Below, piece by piece: positions 48,304 through 59,260 of a stretch of 64,000 nt of DNA. The DNA is taken from the NCBI GenBank assembly GCA_010909165.1, contig MU008199.1, forward strand, positions 452,248 to 516,247. Direction: 5' to 3'. The position numbers and the translations under genes are program-made. Every line of letters begins with the position of its first letter. Position 1 is the first letter of the stretch. The notes beneath the pieces are model-generated. The model made no database searches. It was not told where the DNA came from and worked only from the letters and a program-made list of their open reading frames with translations. This DNA is from Anthoceros angustus (taxonomy: Eukaryota > Streptophyta > Anthocerotopsida > Anthocerotales > Anthocerotaceae).

Positions 48304-48458
48304 CTTCTCTTGTTTCACAATTTCGGCACCAGGGGGTGGTGCGACTGGATGCCTGTCTTTTGTTTTTTCATCTCGACCGCCTTCTCTTGTTTCACAATTT
48401 CGGCAGCAGGGGGTGGTGCGACTGGATGCCTGTCTTTTGTTTTTTTCATCTCGACTCC
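48304..48458. repeat. 77-base tandem duplication upstream of the LRR gene
   Basis: The block beginning cttctcttgtttcacaattt and ending tcatctcgac occurs at 48304 and again at 48381, with only two or three differences. The unit is not a multiple of three and is probably in a 5' UTR or intron. Confidence 0.92.
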
Positions 48459-48704
48459 GAAATTTGTTGTTTCTGTGGATGATTGGGACGGGGTAACGGC
48501 AGCTCCAAAAGCAAAAACCTGCGGGGGATGTTCTAACATCGTTGTTGTGTGTCTGCTACTTGTAGCCTTGCGGAGGAGACCCTGTAGTCAGATATGGCCG
48601 TCTTATCCCGGTCGTTGCTGCAGGTCACTGTATGTTGGTGATGGACGAATAGAGTGGACGTACAGGAGCACGATATTTCAGAAGCTGGTCCTGCTGTTTC
48701 TACA

Positions 48705-50098
48705 ATGGCACACCTTCGTCCCCACGGCTGTCGGAGAAAAGAAGACGAGCTATCAGCAAATCTTTTCCTGAGTGTGGCCTGGACAGCGCTACTTTTGATG
48801 CAGGCGGATGCCGTCACTTTTCCGGCTGATCGACAGGCGCTTATCGATTTGAAGTCATGTATAGATCCGTCCACGATCTCCTTCTCTTCCTGCCTTGGTT
48901 CATGGGACTTCGATTATGATCCGTGCGAACCACAGTCCTCGGTCGTCTTCGTGTGCGGATTCTCTTGCCAGCCGGGATTGCAAGGGCAAATGCGAGTCAC
49001 GCGACTCACTCTGGATTACGGTGCTTACGGAGGAGCACTGTCACCAGCGATCGGCAACTTATCCGCGTTGCAGGTAAGGGAGCGATCATCCTGGTTGTTT
49101 GTTGCTGTTGTTTCGCGAGCTTTTGCGCGCTTCAATGCCCCGTTTTGGACCTCCACCTTAACGCTTGTCCTGGAGTGGAACAGGAATTGGATGTGTCTGG
49201 CAACTTTTTTGAAGGGAGCCTTCCCGACAGTGTTGGCCTGCTCTCGCAGCTGCGACGCCTGGACGTCTCGAACAATGGACTGTCGGGAGCTATACCTGCC
49301 TCTTTGGCTATGCTCGGAAGTCTACAATACATGTCGTTGGCGAATAACCAGTTGCAGGGCCGCCTCCCGTTCTTCTTCAACCAGCTTACACAGTTGACGG
49401 AGCTTTACATCAACAAGAACTCCTTCACCGGGCCCTTCCCCATTCTGCGTGATCTCACTCGGCTTCAATACCTGGATGCAAGTGCAAACAGGTTTTCAGG
49501 TCACTTGCCCTATGGATTGCCCTCAGGTCTTATTCGGCTCTCACTGAGAAACAACCAAATCGCTGGCTTGTTACCTCGAAACTTGGATCTGCTAACCCAT
49601 CTCGCAGTCCTGGACCTAGCAGGCAACAATCTACGCGGGCGTATACCCTTCCCTCTCTTCCAACTTCCATCTCTTCAGCAGCTGAACTTGTCACACAACA
49701 GCTTTTCCAGCATCAGTGTTCCAAACATGGAAGGAGTCGGAAGTGTGCTGGTGGCAGTCGATCTGAGCTTCAATCTCATTGCTGGTAACCTTCCACCGAA
49801 TTTCGCTTACATGCAGCATCTTCACGCTTTGTCCTTGCGTCGAAATCGGTTCACTGGGGCCATTCCCCAGCTATATGCAGAGAAGGTGGCAGGGAGAATT
49901 CCAGGTGTGGACAAGCTTGATCGCCTATTCTTGGATGAAAACTTTTTGACTGGGGAAATCCCTCCGCCGTTGCTTTCACCCATGCCAAACTTGACTGCCA
50001 GTCTTGTGGATAATTGCTTAGACAGCTGCCCGTCCTATCTGGAGTTCTGCCGAGGAGGTGACCAGAGGTCGCCATCAGCGTGCGGCAAGCCTCTCTAG
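48705..50098 (+). CDS. Secreted leucine-rich-repeat protein (At4g03010-like)
   Basis: Exons 48705-49073 and 49184-50098, joined in phase, giving 427 residues. A basic N-terminus and hydrophobic stretch (LFLSVAWTALLLMQADA) look like a signal peptide. The cap has FPADRQALIDLKSCID, SWDFDYDPCE and paired cysteines, the plan of plant LRRNT-type caps. About ten plant-type LRRs follow (LRRLDVSNNGLSGAIPASLA, LTELYINKNSFTGPFPIL, LAVLDLAGNNLRGRIP and others). The C-terminal cap has cysteines (NCLDSCPSYLEFC) and ends ACGKPL. There is no membrane helix or kinase domain, so it is an apoplastic or wall LRR protein rather than a receptor kinase. Similar Arabidopsis proteins are of unknown function. Confidence 0.88.
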
Positions 50099-50602
50099 GT
50101 TCGACCATGTGATCACAGGGACAGGTACCTGGTGCTCACACCATCTGTGAACGCAAGGGATAATCCTTATTGGCGATATGCGCCCCGCCAACAGCAAGAT
50201 GTGTGCACGTCCACCTTGGCTTGCCTTGGAAGTGTGGTGCTCGTCTACAGGTGCACAAGGTGGCAATGTGGTTTTCAGCGCATAAGATGTAGGAAGTAGG
50301 TCTGAACAGGATTTCCGCAGCGTGAGATCATGAAGATATGATCCTACTGCCCGAGATCATCGATTTCTCATTCTTTTGTGTCAGTTCTTAGGCAAAAACA
50401 CTTCAAGTGTGCTGGAGAAACACTCTTTTCAGTAAACGTGAGATGGTGACGAGATCGATTGATTCCTCTAGGATAAGCTGACAGCAGTGTGTCCCAGTCA
50501 CAGCCACAACCGGGCAATACCTCAGCCCGTTGATGCCTTCGTAAATCCAGTCTCCTGATGCACTGTCGGAGTGTATGAAGTGACCATGAGAAAGGCGAGA
50601 GA
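50099..50602. other. Convergent spacer between LRR and CFAP52 genes
   Basis: About 500 bases with the 3' UTRs of two convergent genes. Nothing else recognised. Confidence 0.4.
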
Positions 50603-53600
50603 TCACTTTGGAGAGCGAGGAGACTTGACAAGTGCTTTCTCCTCTGGAGGTGAGCTTGATTTGGGCGGCTTATAATCCCAGATGAGGATGGCCCCCTCTT
50701 CTCCAACTGAGACAACCCGCGTTTGATCGGGACTAATTCTGACCTGCAACCATACGACCACTGTTGTTTTCAACACAAATGAGCACAATGTTAGGGCCTC
50801 GAAGTTCAGCAATCTCGTTCGGAAGCGCGTCACCTTTGTTATTGGTGCACTATGACCGCGACCAATGTAGTAGCAGTGCCCTTCGTCATAGTTCCAAAGC
50901 TTCACCTCTTTGTCGACTCCTCCAGTCACAAAACCCTCCCCGTCGGGGCTGATGTTCAGATCGTTTACCTCTGAAGTCAGCGACCCATCTATCACTCGAA
51001 TGGCTTGACAGTCATAAGCATCCCAGTAAGTCACCTGCAAATGGAGCACACCATCATCAGGGCTTGCAGAAATTTTCTACTCAGCAGCAAAGGAAGGCTT
51101 GCCTTTCACCTTTCGATCAGTCCCTGTGCTTAGAAGTTGGCTTTCATCAGGATGGTAATAAATAGCTTTGAAAAATGTCGATGCGTATAAACTCTGATTC
51201 CTGGCATACCTCTGTCACCATGCATTTGACCACATCACACTACTGAGAAGGTAAGCTAGTAAGGCACCGCGAACACAACAAAGAAAATCCAGTTGAAAGT
51301 TCTTGATTGAAAGGTTGAGAGTGACCACCGTCATATCCCACACAATACAAGAACCATCGCTACTTGAGCTTACGCATTCACTATCATTTTTCCTCACCTA
51401 CGTTGTTTCCAGTTGTCAGTATCCTCAAAAAACTGCATAACATCAAGCTATACAGTACGTTAAGCAGCTTGAACTGCGTCTACCTGCACAGAGTTCACTT
51501 GGGCCCTGTGCTCCTTCATTGAGGCTATCATGCAATGACTATATGGTCCAATTTTCCAAACCCGAACCTAGGGGTGCGTCATACAATAAACCTCAGGTCA
51601 ACATATAAATCGCATGGCAAATTTGGTAATACGTAAGGTTCGAGGTTCTGTTAGTGCTAGACTGTACCGCGGGTGACAAATTGGATAGTGGACTACCTGA
51701 CCCTCAACACCTCCACTCACAATGCGTGCACTGTCAGAAGTCCCGCAAATAGCAGTTACCCCCTGCACAACATTGTCTCAAACTGTCAGGGTACGCAGAC
51801 CAGGGGCACTAATTAATCTCGGCAGCGAACCAAGCCAACCTCTGGATGTGCATCATGTATCATATAGAGCAGATTGCCTGACTGGGGGCCAAAAGCTCGG
51901 ATTTTTCCATCACTCCAACCACTAATAAGACTCTTCCCATCAGGCATAAATGCTAAACAGTAGCACTCCTCATTTAATGAACTTTTGTCCCGTGAGTCAA
52001 TATTTTCACACTGCATACAAGGATAGCAGAACATCAAGCACAGGTGAAACACACTTGAAGTTGGAAGTATGCGAAGCACCCTTCTACGCTAAGCCTGCTA
52101 CAAGTGACACCCTACTGGAATAATCAACAGGAAGCACAGACCTGAATTCGTAGGAGCAAGCGAAACTCATTTGAATGCCAGATCCGGATATCTGCTTGGG
52201 AGCAAGTAGCAAAAACCTCACTATAACCAGCTGGAAATGCAATGTCATTGATTTTTGCAAAATGGCAAGTTTGCAGCAGCTTTGAAATCATTGTTTTGGT
52301 CTTTCCATCATATCTGCCAGCATTGGGAGATTGCAAACAAAAATTGCTACACGGCATTGCACAATGCTTTCAACAAGGTGTAAGTCGTTCTAAGATGCAA
52401 CTGGTTGCACACCTTTCATACAGGCCCGTCTTTTGACAGGGTTCAGTGCAGGAAAGCAGAACACACCTGACAAGATAAATGTTACAGACAGTTGTTCCAG
52501 CAAAAACGTCGAAACAGTCTCCTGGACGAGCATTTGCAATTGCCACAGATGTTACACCCCCTTGCACTCTTGTGCTGCAAATACTCCTCATGTTTGACGT
52601 CCTTACAAGGGTAACAGTTCCATTCCCTCCACCCACTATCAGATCACCAGCTGGTGTCATTGCTGTGCAAAACACGCCTTGACCAATGACAATTTTGGGT
52701 CCATGATTTTTGAAGAGCTTGGGCCCCAAGCTGACCTGTCCACCAGACCGATGAAAAAAAATTGTCTTGAATTTGAGCTAGGCTTCTCAAGGCACTAGAG
52801 ATGATGATTGGCCGTGCAAGTACATCTTCAGACAAAGTATTGATTCTGAAAAGGAAAATTTGTGCAAACCTGCAGAATGTCTCCTGTTCGTGTACCAGCA
52901 TATACAAACTCATCATTCGCATCCACTTGCTGTTCAGGGAATCAGAAATCGCTAATTACTTACAGCTTCATGCTTCATCACGTTTAATAGCCTTGTGGTC
53001 CAGAAAACAGAAACATGACCATGCCATGCTGTTCACACTAACCAAAGTTTGAAAGATCCGCTTGAAGCTACCCAAGTGACATTCCACAGGCAGCACCTTT
53101 CTATTGGGACAGTCAAATCTCCAAACAAGAAGTTTAAAAGCTCCTGCTGTTATTAGTTGCGTACTTGAATTGGTGTACCAGGTAACAAATTGCGCATGAT
53201 CATAGGGCACAGGACTCCCACAAACAGCTTTTCCTGTTTTCACATGCCATACTACCAGCTTGAAGTCATCCTGGCCACCAGCAGACACCAAAAACTCTTC
53301 GTCTGGGGAAAAGCTGACCCCTTGCACCTTCACCTGTTCATTGGTACCATGGCACAAGGCAAGCACTGCAAATAAACAACGGGAAATTTCAAATGCCTAA
53401 TTCACAAAACTACAAATGACGAAAATATGTGATGCACGAGTCATGCTGCAAGTGCACTGGTTTCGCATTAGCCCTTACTTTGTGAAGAATTAACCTTTGG
53501 ATAAGCTTTCGAGCTTCAAAATCCCAGATAATAATGTCGGCGGCAAATCCCATATGGGCAATCTGTGATCCACCACGCACAATCAGTGCAAACTTGCAAG

Positions 53601-54035
53601 CCCAAGCTGGTGTTAAACAGAGGCCAGATCTTTGGGCTTTCGGTTCGATCACGACGACACCCAGGAGCGACAGGTGCATACAAACAAACCTGTCCACTCG
53701 CCACGTAACGCCCCGTCTTTGATGTAGCCACACAGGATACACGATTTGTGTGCCCCATCAGAAACTCCTGCGACTTCATATCGGCCTGCACCAATTACGA
53801 GAAGCTAACTTTTCCATCTAGGTTTGGACACCCTTTCTGCTCATACCCACGTCTCAGATACAATCTTGGAAAGAAGATGTTAGAACGTTACAATGTTGCG
53901 AAGAACAATGGTGGTTCCCAGAGGATAGAGCATCGTGGTTCCATTGGGATGCAGCATCAATCCGGAGTTCACTGCTCCTTCAAATCCTATGCAAGCATCA
54001 AGAGGAAGAGGCTTGACACCAGTATTGTATGCCAT
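50603..54035 (-). CDS. CFAP52: CFAP52/WDR16 cilia- and flagella-associated WD40 protein
   Basis: Microtubule inner protein of axonemal doublets, made of two WD40 propellers. Minus strand, many short exons. From the start at ATG 54035: LDACIGFEGAVNSGLMLHPN, TTMLYPLGTTIVLRNI; then about 53690-53795, EFLMGHTNRVSCVATSKTG and RYVASGQ; MGFAADIIIWDFEARKLIQR; about 53090-53330, VSFSPDEEFLVSAGGQDDFK and LVVWHVKTGKAVCGSPV; about 52480-52735, MTPAGDLIVGGGNGTVTLVR; about 52140-52320, CHFAKINDIAFPAGYSEVFA, DIRIWHSNEFRLLLRI; about 51835-52010, CLAFMPDGKSLISGWSDGKI, RAFGPQSGNLLYMIHDAH; 51320-51400; about 50790-51030, TYWDAYDCQAIRVIDGSL, GGVDKEVKLWNYDEGHCYYI; and last, RISPDQTRVVSVGEEGAILI to stop 50603. Order and spacing match animal and algal CFAP52 over the whole length. 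An open frame upstream of ATG 54035 starts only with TTG. Confidence 0.9.
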
Positions 54036-55404
54036 CCTGCCCCGTCCGAAAACGCAAATGCTCTCCTCTTCTGCTTCTTCACGGCGGAGAGTGAAAAACT
54101 CGAGGGCATCAAATTTGCACGTCTTTCGCAACTCAACTCCCAGAATCGGTGAAGGAACGTTCTGCCCTTCCAAAGTTCTCTTGATATCGACCAGCTACTT
54201 CTCAATCTGTGTCCTTGTAGTCACAGATTGAGAAGACATCAGACGACATGGAGAACTGGGAAAACGTGAACAGCTTCTGTCACGCATCTTGATTTCCCTG
54301 CTCGAGACTAGTTCGCCAAATCCGGATTACGTTTGTGAAAGCGAAGGCAAATTCTGGGTTGCTACAAATCTCGTGATTCGAGGTTAGGTCACAACGAAAG
54401 CAACTAACCAACCAAGATTAGTTCCAGCCTTACATATAGGTAGTTGAAGCTTTGTACGAACGAGGGGTTTGTTTGGGAAGCCTATCGTGAATTTGAGCAA
54501 GCTGTCTTGCTGGCATTTGCCGACTTCGGTGCAGAGGCACGAATTAACAGATGGGTTGCGTCTTTCTGCCAACATCTCTGCACAACTGTGTTATCTTGGA
54601 TTCGTCTTCTTAACCCTCTGTGAGAGCGCCCTGGCAGTGTTTCCAGTGACTGCCGAAGTATGGACGAAATACACACAGTACTTCCAGACCAACCTGAAGG
54701 TACTGCTGGCTGTGGCTTTGGCTGAAAACAGGGAAGTGGCACTGTTTCATGCTATCGGCTTCATTGCAAACTGTTGGAGGACTTACAGAACAGCTGACTG
54801 TGTTCTATCTCATTTTTATCAGGTCGAAAGCTGTGTGAGCTGTCACTGTGCGTCATTAGCAGGCTCCTTCAATTATCATAGCTGTATATGTTAGGGTAGT
54901 GCGCAATTGTCCATGGTTGGGCACATAATGGAGCAAGTACCTCCTGCTCTGGAGTGTCACTCTTTTCCAGAGACTCAGATATCTTCAGTACGATTCCTGC
55001 TCGTCAGCACGAAGCATGTTCACGACGCTGGGTTTCGTGAACACAATTAGGCTTACATGTGACGGTTTTGTGTCAGTTCCTGTTGTGCAGATGCTTATGC
55101 CTTCCGTTTTGTGCAGGGTTTTGAACAGTGCGTGCAGATTGCATTGGAGTCACCATCAGTGGTACTACCTTTTAGATCTGCGTTGCAGGTAGGTGCGCTT
55201 TTGATGTTGGAGAGATGTTACCATCGGCTTGGTGAGTTAGAAGGGCCTCAAATCATTGCTGTTTTGTTTGCAGCATCTGGACTTCGAACGAGAGCGAGGG
55301 TTGCGGGAGGCAAGGGGCGGAGTGGCATGTTTGCAGGTTGCATCGGGTGCCAGGACGTGGGGATGGTGTTGAGGTCGGGCGCGGTTTTGGAGAAGTCGTC
55401 GAGC
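54036..55404. other. Spacer between CFAP52 and PEPC copy
   Basis: CFAP52 promoter region followed by DNA without a recognisable protein. Plus-strand frames at 54469-54894 and from 55111 show no family text before the PEPC-like start. It may include remnants of a 5' UTR or introns of the PEPC copy. Confidence 0.35.
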
Positions 55405-56955
55405 ATGGACGCGCAGATGCGGCTGTTGGCACCCAAGAAGGTGTCGGAGGATGACACGCTGGTGGAGTCGGAGGGGTTGTTGCTCGACCGCTTTCTGGAC
55501 GTGCTGCGGGAGTTGCACGGGGAGAAGGTGGAAGAGGTGGGGGTGCGGTGCTACGAGTTGGCGGGCCAGTACAATCAAAAGACCCACGTATGCTGCAGCA
55601 GCTCGAGGAGGTGCTGAGCGCGTTGGAACCGGGAGTGTCCATCGTGGTGGCCAGTTCCCTGTCCCACATGCTCAACCTGGGCAACCTTGCGGAGGATGTG
55701 CAGATTGCGTTCCGTCGCCGTGCGCTCAAGACCGGCTAAGGTGACATCTTGGACGAGGGCTCGGCGTTGACGGAGTCGGCCTTGGACGACACCTTTGCCA
55801 AGCTCCTCCGCCTGGGTCGGAGCCCGCGGGACATCTTCGAGGCGCTCAAGAACCAGACGGTGGACCTGGTACTCACGGCGCACCCCACGCAGTCTGTGCG
55901 CCGCTCCCGCCTCAGAAGCATGGCCGCATCCCTAGCTGCCTCTCCCAGGTCCACGGCCATAGCCTCCCCGCGCTGGCCGAGGAGCAGGCCGCGGACGGGG
56001 AGAAAGATGAGGACGAGCGGCAGGAGCGAGGAGCAGCGGCAGGAATGGCTGCTGGCGGAGCTGCGAGGGATCGGTCGTTGTTTGGCGCAGATCCTCCCAT
56101 GACGGAGGGCTGCAACGATAGTGCTGGGTGCCGAGTCCGCTGCGGGTGGTGCCGTTGTTTGAGAAGCTGGCGGACTTGGAGTCGGCGCCTGCGTCGCTGG
56201 AGCGGCTCTTCTCCATCGACTGGTACCTGGCGCGGATCGCCGGGCAGCAGGAGCTGATGATCGGGTACTCGGACTCCGGGAAGGACGCGGGAAGGCTGAC
56301 CGCTGGGCCATGTTCAAGGTTCAAGGCGCAGGAGAGCTTGGTGAATGTGGCGAAGCAGTACGGGGTGAGGCTCACCATCTTCTACGGCCGGGGCGGGACG
56401 GTGGGGCGAGGAGGCGGGCCGACGCATCTTGCTATCCTGTCGCAGCCCCCGGACACCATCAACGGGTCGCTGCAGAGAACCATCCAGGGGGAGGAGATCG
56501 AGCAGTCGTTCGGGGAGGAGCATCTGTGCTTATGGACTTTGCAGCGGATCACAGCCGCGACGCTGGAGCACGGGATGCGGCCCCCGGTGTCGCCGAGGCC
56601 GGAGTGGCGGGCGCTGATGGACACTATGGCGGTGGAGGCGATGGTGGAGTACCGGGCCCTGGTTTTCGGGGACGCCAGGTTCGTACAGTACTTTCGGGCG
56701 GCGACCCCGGAGCTGGAGTACGGCCGGATGTGCATCGGGAGCAGGCCATCCAAGCGGAGGCCCAGCGGAGGGATTGAAACGCTCCCGTGGATTTGCGCAT
56801 GGACGCAGACGCGGTTCCATTTGCCTGTGTGGCTGGGGCTCGAGGCGGCGTTGGGGACGGCGCTGCAGAAGAGCCCGCAGAATCTTGACACATTGCGCTC
56901 GGAGGGTCGGGAACAGATGTCCAACCGCACCAGGAGGCAAGAGGGAGAACGCTGA
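55405..56955 (+). pseudogene. Broken phosphoenolpyruvate carboxylase copy
   Basis: Plant-type PEPC (carboxylates phosphoenolpyruvate to oxaloacetate) in pieces. From ATG 55405: [40 protein letters not shown]; a one-base frameshift near 55575; then [20 protein letters not shown], a TAA at 55736 in the expected frame, [20 protein letters not shown] (with the conserved His) and another shift. Roughly 300 codons expected next are missing, jumping from QKHGRI-like text at 55912 to [10 protein letters not shown] near 56043. After a further shift, [87 protein letters not shown]. The last 70-100 residues, including the C-terminal regulatory end, are absent. GC-rich and without obvious introns from 55405. 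Several disablements make an active enzyme unlikely; assembly errors could explain single shifts but not the large deletion. Confidence 0.85.
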
Positions 56956-57835
56956 CGAGGTTGGCCAAGAGGAACGAAGTGGCCAGACCTCAAGGGCTCT
57001 TTGGAGGCCGGCCAAGAGAGGAAGTGCGCTCTGTGGGGAACGGTTGGCTACCTCTGCTGTTTGCGTAATCTGGTGCACAGGGCTGTGGCGAGACTGTTGC
57101 ATGGACTGCATGAACTCGCCAAGGAGTACCACCCGAGCCAGCCTCCCTTGCTTGAAGAACCTTTGGAGACAGCCGGCTTGGAAGCCGAGCTGCATCCCGA
57201 TGTGTGGGCAGCTAAACTCTGCCAGGACAGCATGCCTACCAGTTCATTGGTGGAGATTCCAAGATCTCTGCAGGCAAACAACGCCGTGTCTAGCAGCCTA
57301 CGTTCCACGTGTTCAGGAGTGATTGCCAGCTGAGGCTGCCCTAATGTGGAACGATGCACGGAACCCCTCCGGCGGGTATCCACCTCTTTGACTCCGGCAA
57401 AGGTTGTTGTTGTTCCGCCACGATCAACTCTCGATGCACCTACACAGCTGCCAAGGATGCTTCCGTTTCCAACTCCTGTCACTGATCAAGAGTTGTTGTC
57501 CCGCAGGCTGCCTTACTGTAAAGTTCATAATCATCACCGAACTTGTCAAAGATAGGCTGGATGATCTGAAAATGCAAAAATGGCTCCATCCCCAATGCAC
57601 CCAGCAATAATTGGCTACTGCCTCGTTGTCAGTGTTGCTTTTTGGTATCGTCCCGGAGCTGCTCTATCCTCCTATACATCATCTGCATGGTCTCCCTCTT
57701 TAGCCGCTCAAATTTGATTGGGGCTTTGATCTTGGTAATACTCTTGGCTGGGAATTTCTGCTCAAGAATAGCAAAATATGTCACTGCAGCAGGTGAAAGG
57801 GTAGTCGGTACTCCAGCTGTAGCTACAGGTTGCTC
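56956..57835. other. Unassigned region after the PEPC copy
   Basis: The frame 57001-57333 (plus) reads LHGLHELAKEYHPSQPPLLE and beyond without resemblance to PEPC or another family I know. Other frames are short. No gene can be supported. Confidence 0.3.
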
Positions 57836-58200
57836 AACTATGGATAGCTAGATGTGGGTCCGTTCTCCCCCGCTGATGTGTGCAGCAAAGCTGCTGCCAA
57901 CGCAGTTGCCTGCGCATCGGCAATCGCCACAGCAAATGCTAAGTTCGGTGCTGACACGGTGGTCAGCAAGGCGGCAGAGTGGATCTTGTAAACATCTAAT
58001 GCCTCGTTTGCTAGCCACCTAGCTACTGCTCGAAGTGAAATTAGTCCCATGCGGTTAAACGAGTGCGGCTCGGCCCTGGATGACGCTGAGTACACCTTGC
58101 TCGCTCGTTGTTCCCATGGGATCGTATCGCCAGCCACCGCGATGTGATGTTTACCATAGCCGCCCGCAAAAGTAGCTACATGGCCTGCAGGGAGCGAGGT
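57836..58200 (-). other. Unrecognised open frame
   Basis: An open frame of about 128 codons (58224-57838, minus) is Ala/Ser-rich in its second half (VAIADAQATALAAALL) with no recognised domain. Its start lies inside the tandem repeat region that follows, so it may be incidental. Confidence 0.2.
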
Positions 58201-58365
58201 ACTTGCATTGTATATGTCGCTCAATCATGGCTTGGATAGAGCGAGGTAATATTCTTTGTACAAGTCCCTCCATCATGGCTTGGAGGGAGCGAGGTATTCG
58301 CTCAATCATGGCCTAGAGAGAGCGAGTATACTCTTTTGTACAAGTCGCTCAATCAGGGCTTGTCC
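58190..58365. repeat. Imperfect tandem repeats, cgctcaatcatggcttg motif
   Basis: The motif cgctcaatcatggcttgga, then gagcgaggtat and ttgtacaagtc, recurs about four times, starting near 58214, 58265, 58289 and 58347. Spacing is irregular. Confidence 0.8.
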
Positions 58366-59120
58366 ACGGTAATAAGGTCTCGGTGGGCGACGTGGTAGTT
58401 ACTGATCGTGTTCACGACACCATCTCTGCTCAGGTCATCATTAACCATCCTGGTTGGGCTACCATCGGAGCTACAGCTCTCAATGTTAGAAAATACAACG
58501 GAATGCAAGTAGGCCACCTCTTTACTTCGCTCGCACTTGAGACGAATGAGGTAATGCCGAGGACTTGCATAAATTTCTCAAATCCTGTGCCAAATCTTAC
58601 TACGCCCGCAGGTATGGCATGGGGCTGTCCCTTTCCCATGGCATGGGGCTGATTCTTTCCCATGGCGCAGAGCTGTTCGTTTCCGATTTCACAGCTTATT
58701 CAAACCGTGGGTCTCCGTTGCCCTTCAAAGGCCCTCGAGATTCTTCCTCTTCCTCCGTGGTTTGCAGGCCTATTGTTTTCCTGATATTTTCAAAGCAGTA
58801 GGTAGCTTTAGGTAGGGAGCTTAGTCGCTCCTTTTATCTTGACCCTGGGTCCTCCTTGGTTCTTGGCCCTGGGTCCTCCTTGATTCTTGGCCCTGGGTCC
58901 TCCTTGCGATTCGTACCCTCATTTTTTATTCCCAAATTATTTAAAGATTAGGGCATATCAGACACCACTATTCCATAGTAAACCTTCAAGTCCCCTATTG
59001 CTAAGCCCATACACTTGAGCATAGGTATGTTCTCTTTGGTTTGTTTAGAAGCCTGAATGTCACATGAACCCCATTTTTCTTTGTCTAATCGAACTTCTCA
59101 ATGTGGGGATTGCATTTGGT
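58366..59120. other. Unassigned with short repeats
   Basis: Contains twofold ttcccatggcatggggctg (58635-58665) and three copies of ttggccctgggtcctcc at 58840-58905. The plus-strand frame 58383-58652 is not recognised. Confidence 0.4.
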
Positions 59121-59260
59121 CCAGGATCCGAGTTAAGAATCGCACGAACTAGATTTCTCAACGTGGTGATGCGTTTGCTCCAGGATCCGAGTTAAGAATA
59201 GCACGAGGATCCGAGTTAAGAATAGCACGAGGATCCGAGTTAAGAATAGCACGAACTAGA
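59120..59260. repeat. 24-base tandem repeat inside a 60-base duplication
   Basis: The unit ggatccgagttaagaatag + cacga starts at 59183, 59207 and 59231. The first of these blocks together with its left flank (tttctcaacgtgg.gat) also occurs about 60 bases earlier. Confidence 0.9.

Noticed and set aside
54036-54173. Longer N-terminus for CFAP52
   Set aside because: The frame is open upstream but begins only with TTG after a stop; the ATG at 54035 gives the family's normal N-terminus.
55253-57195. Several long minus-strand frames over the PEPC copy
   Set aside because: They mirror the PEPC-like text on the other strand; the GC-rich codon pattern keeps antisense frames open.
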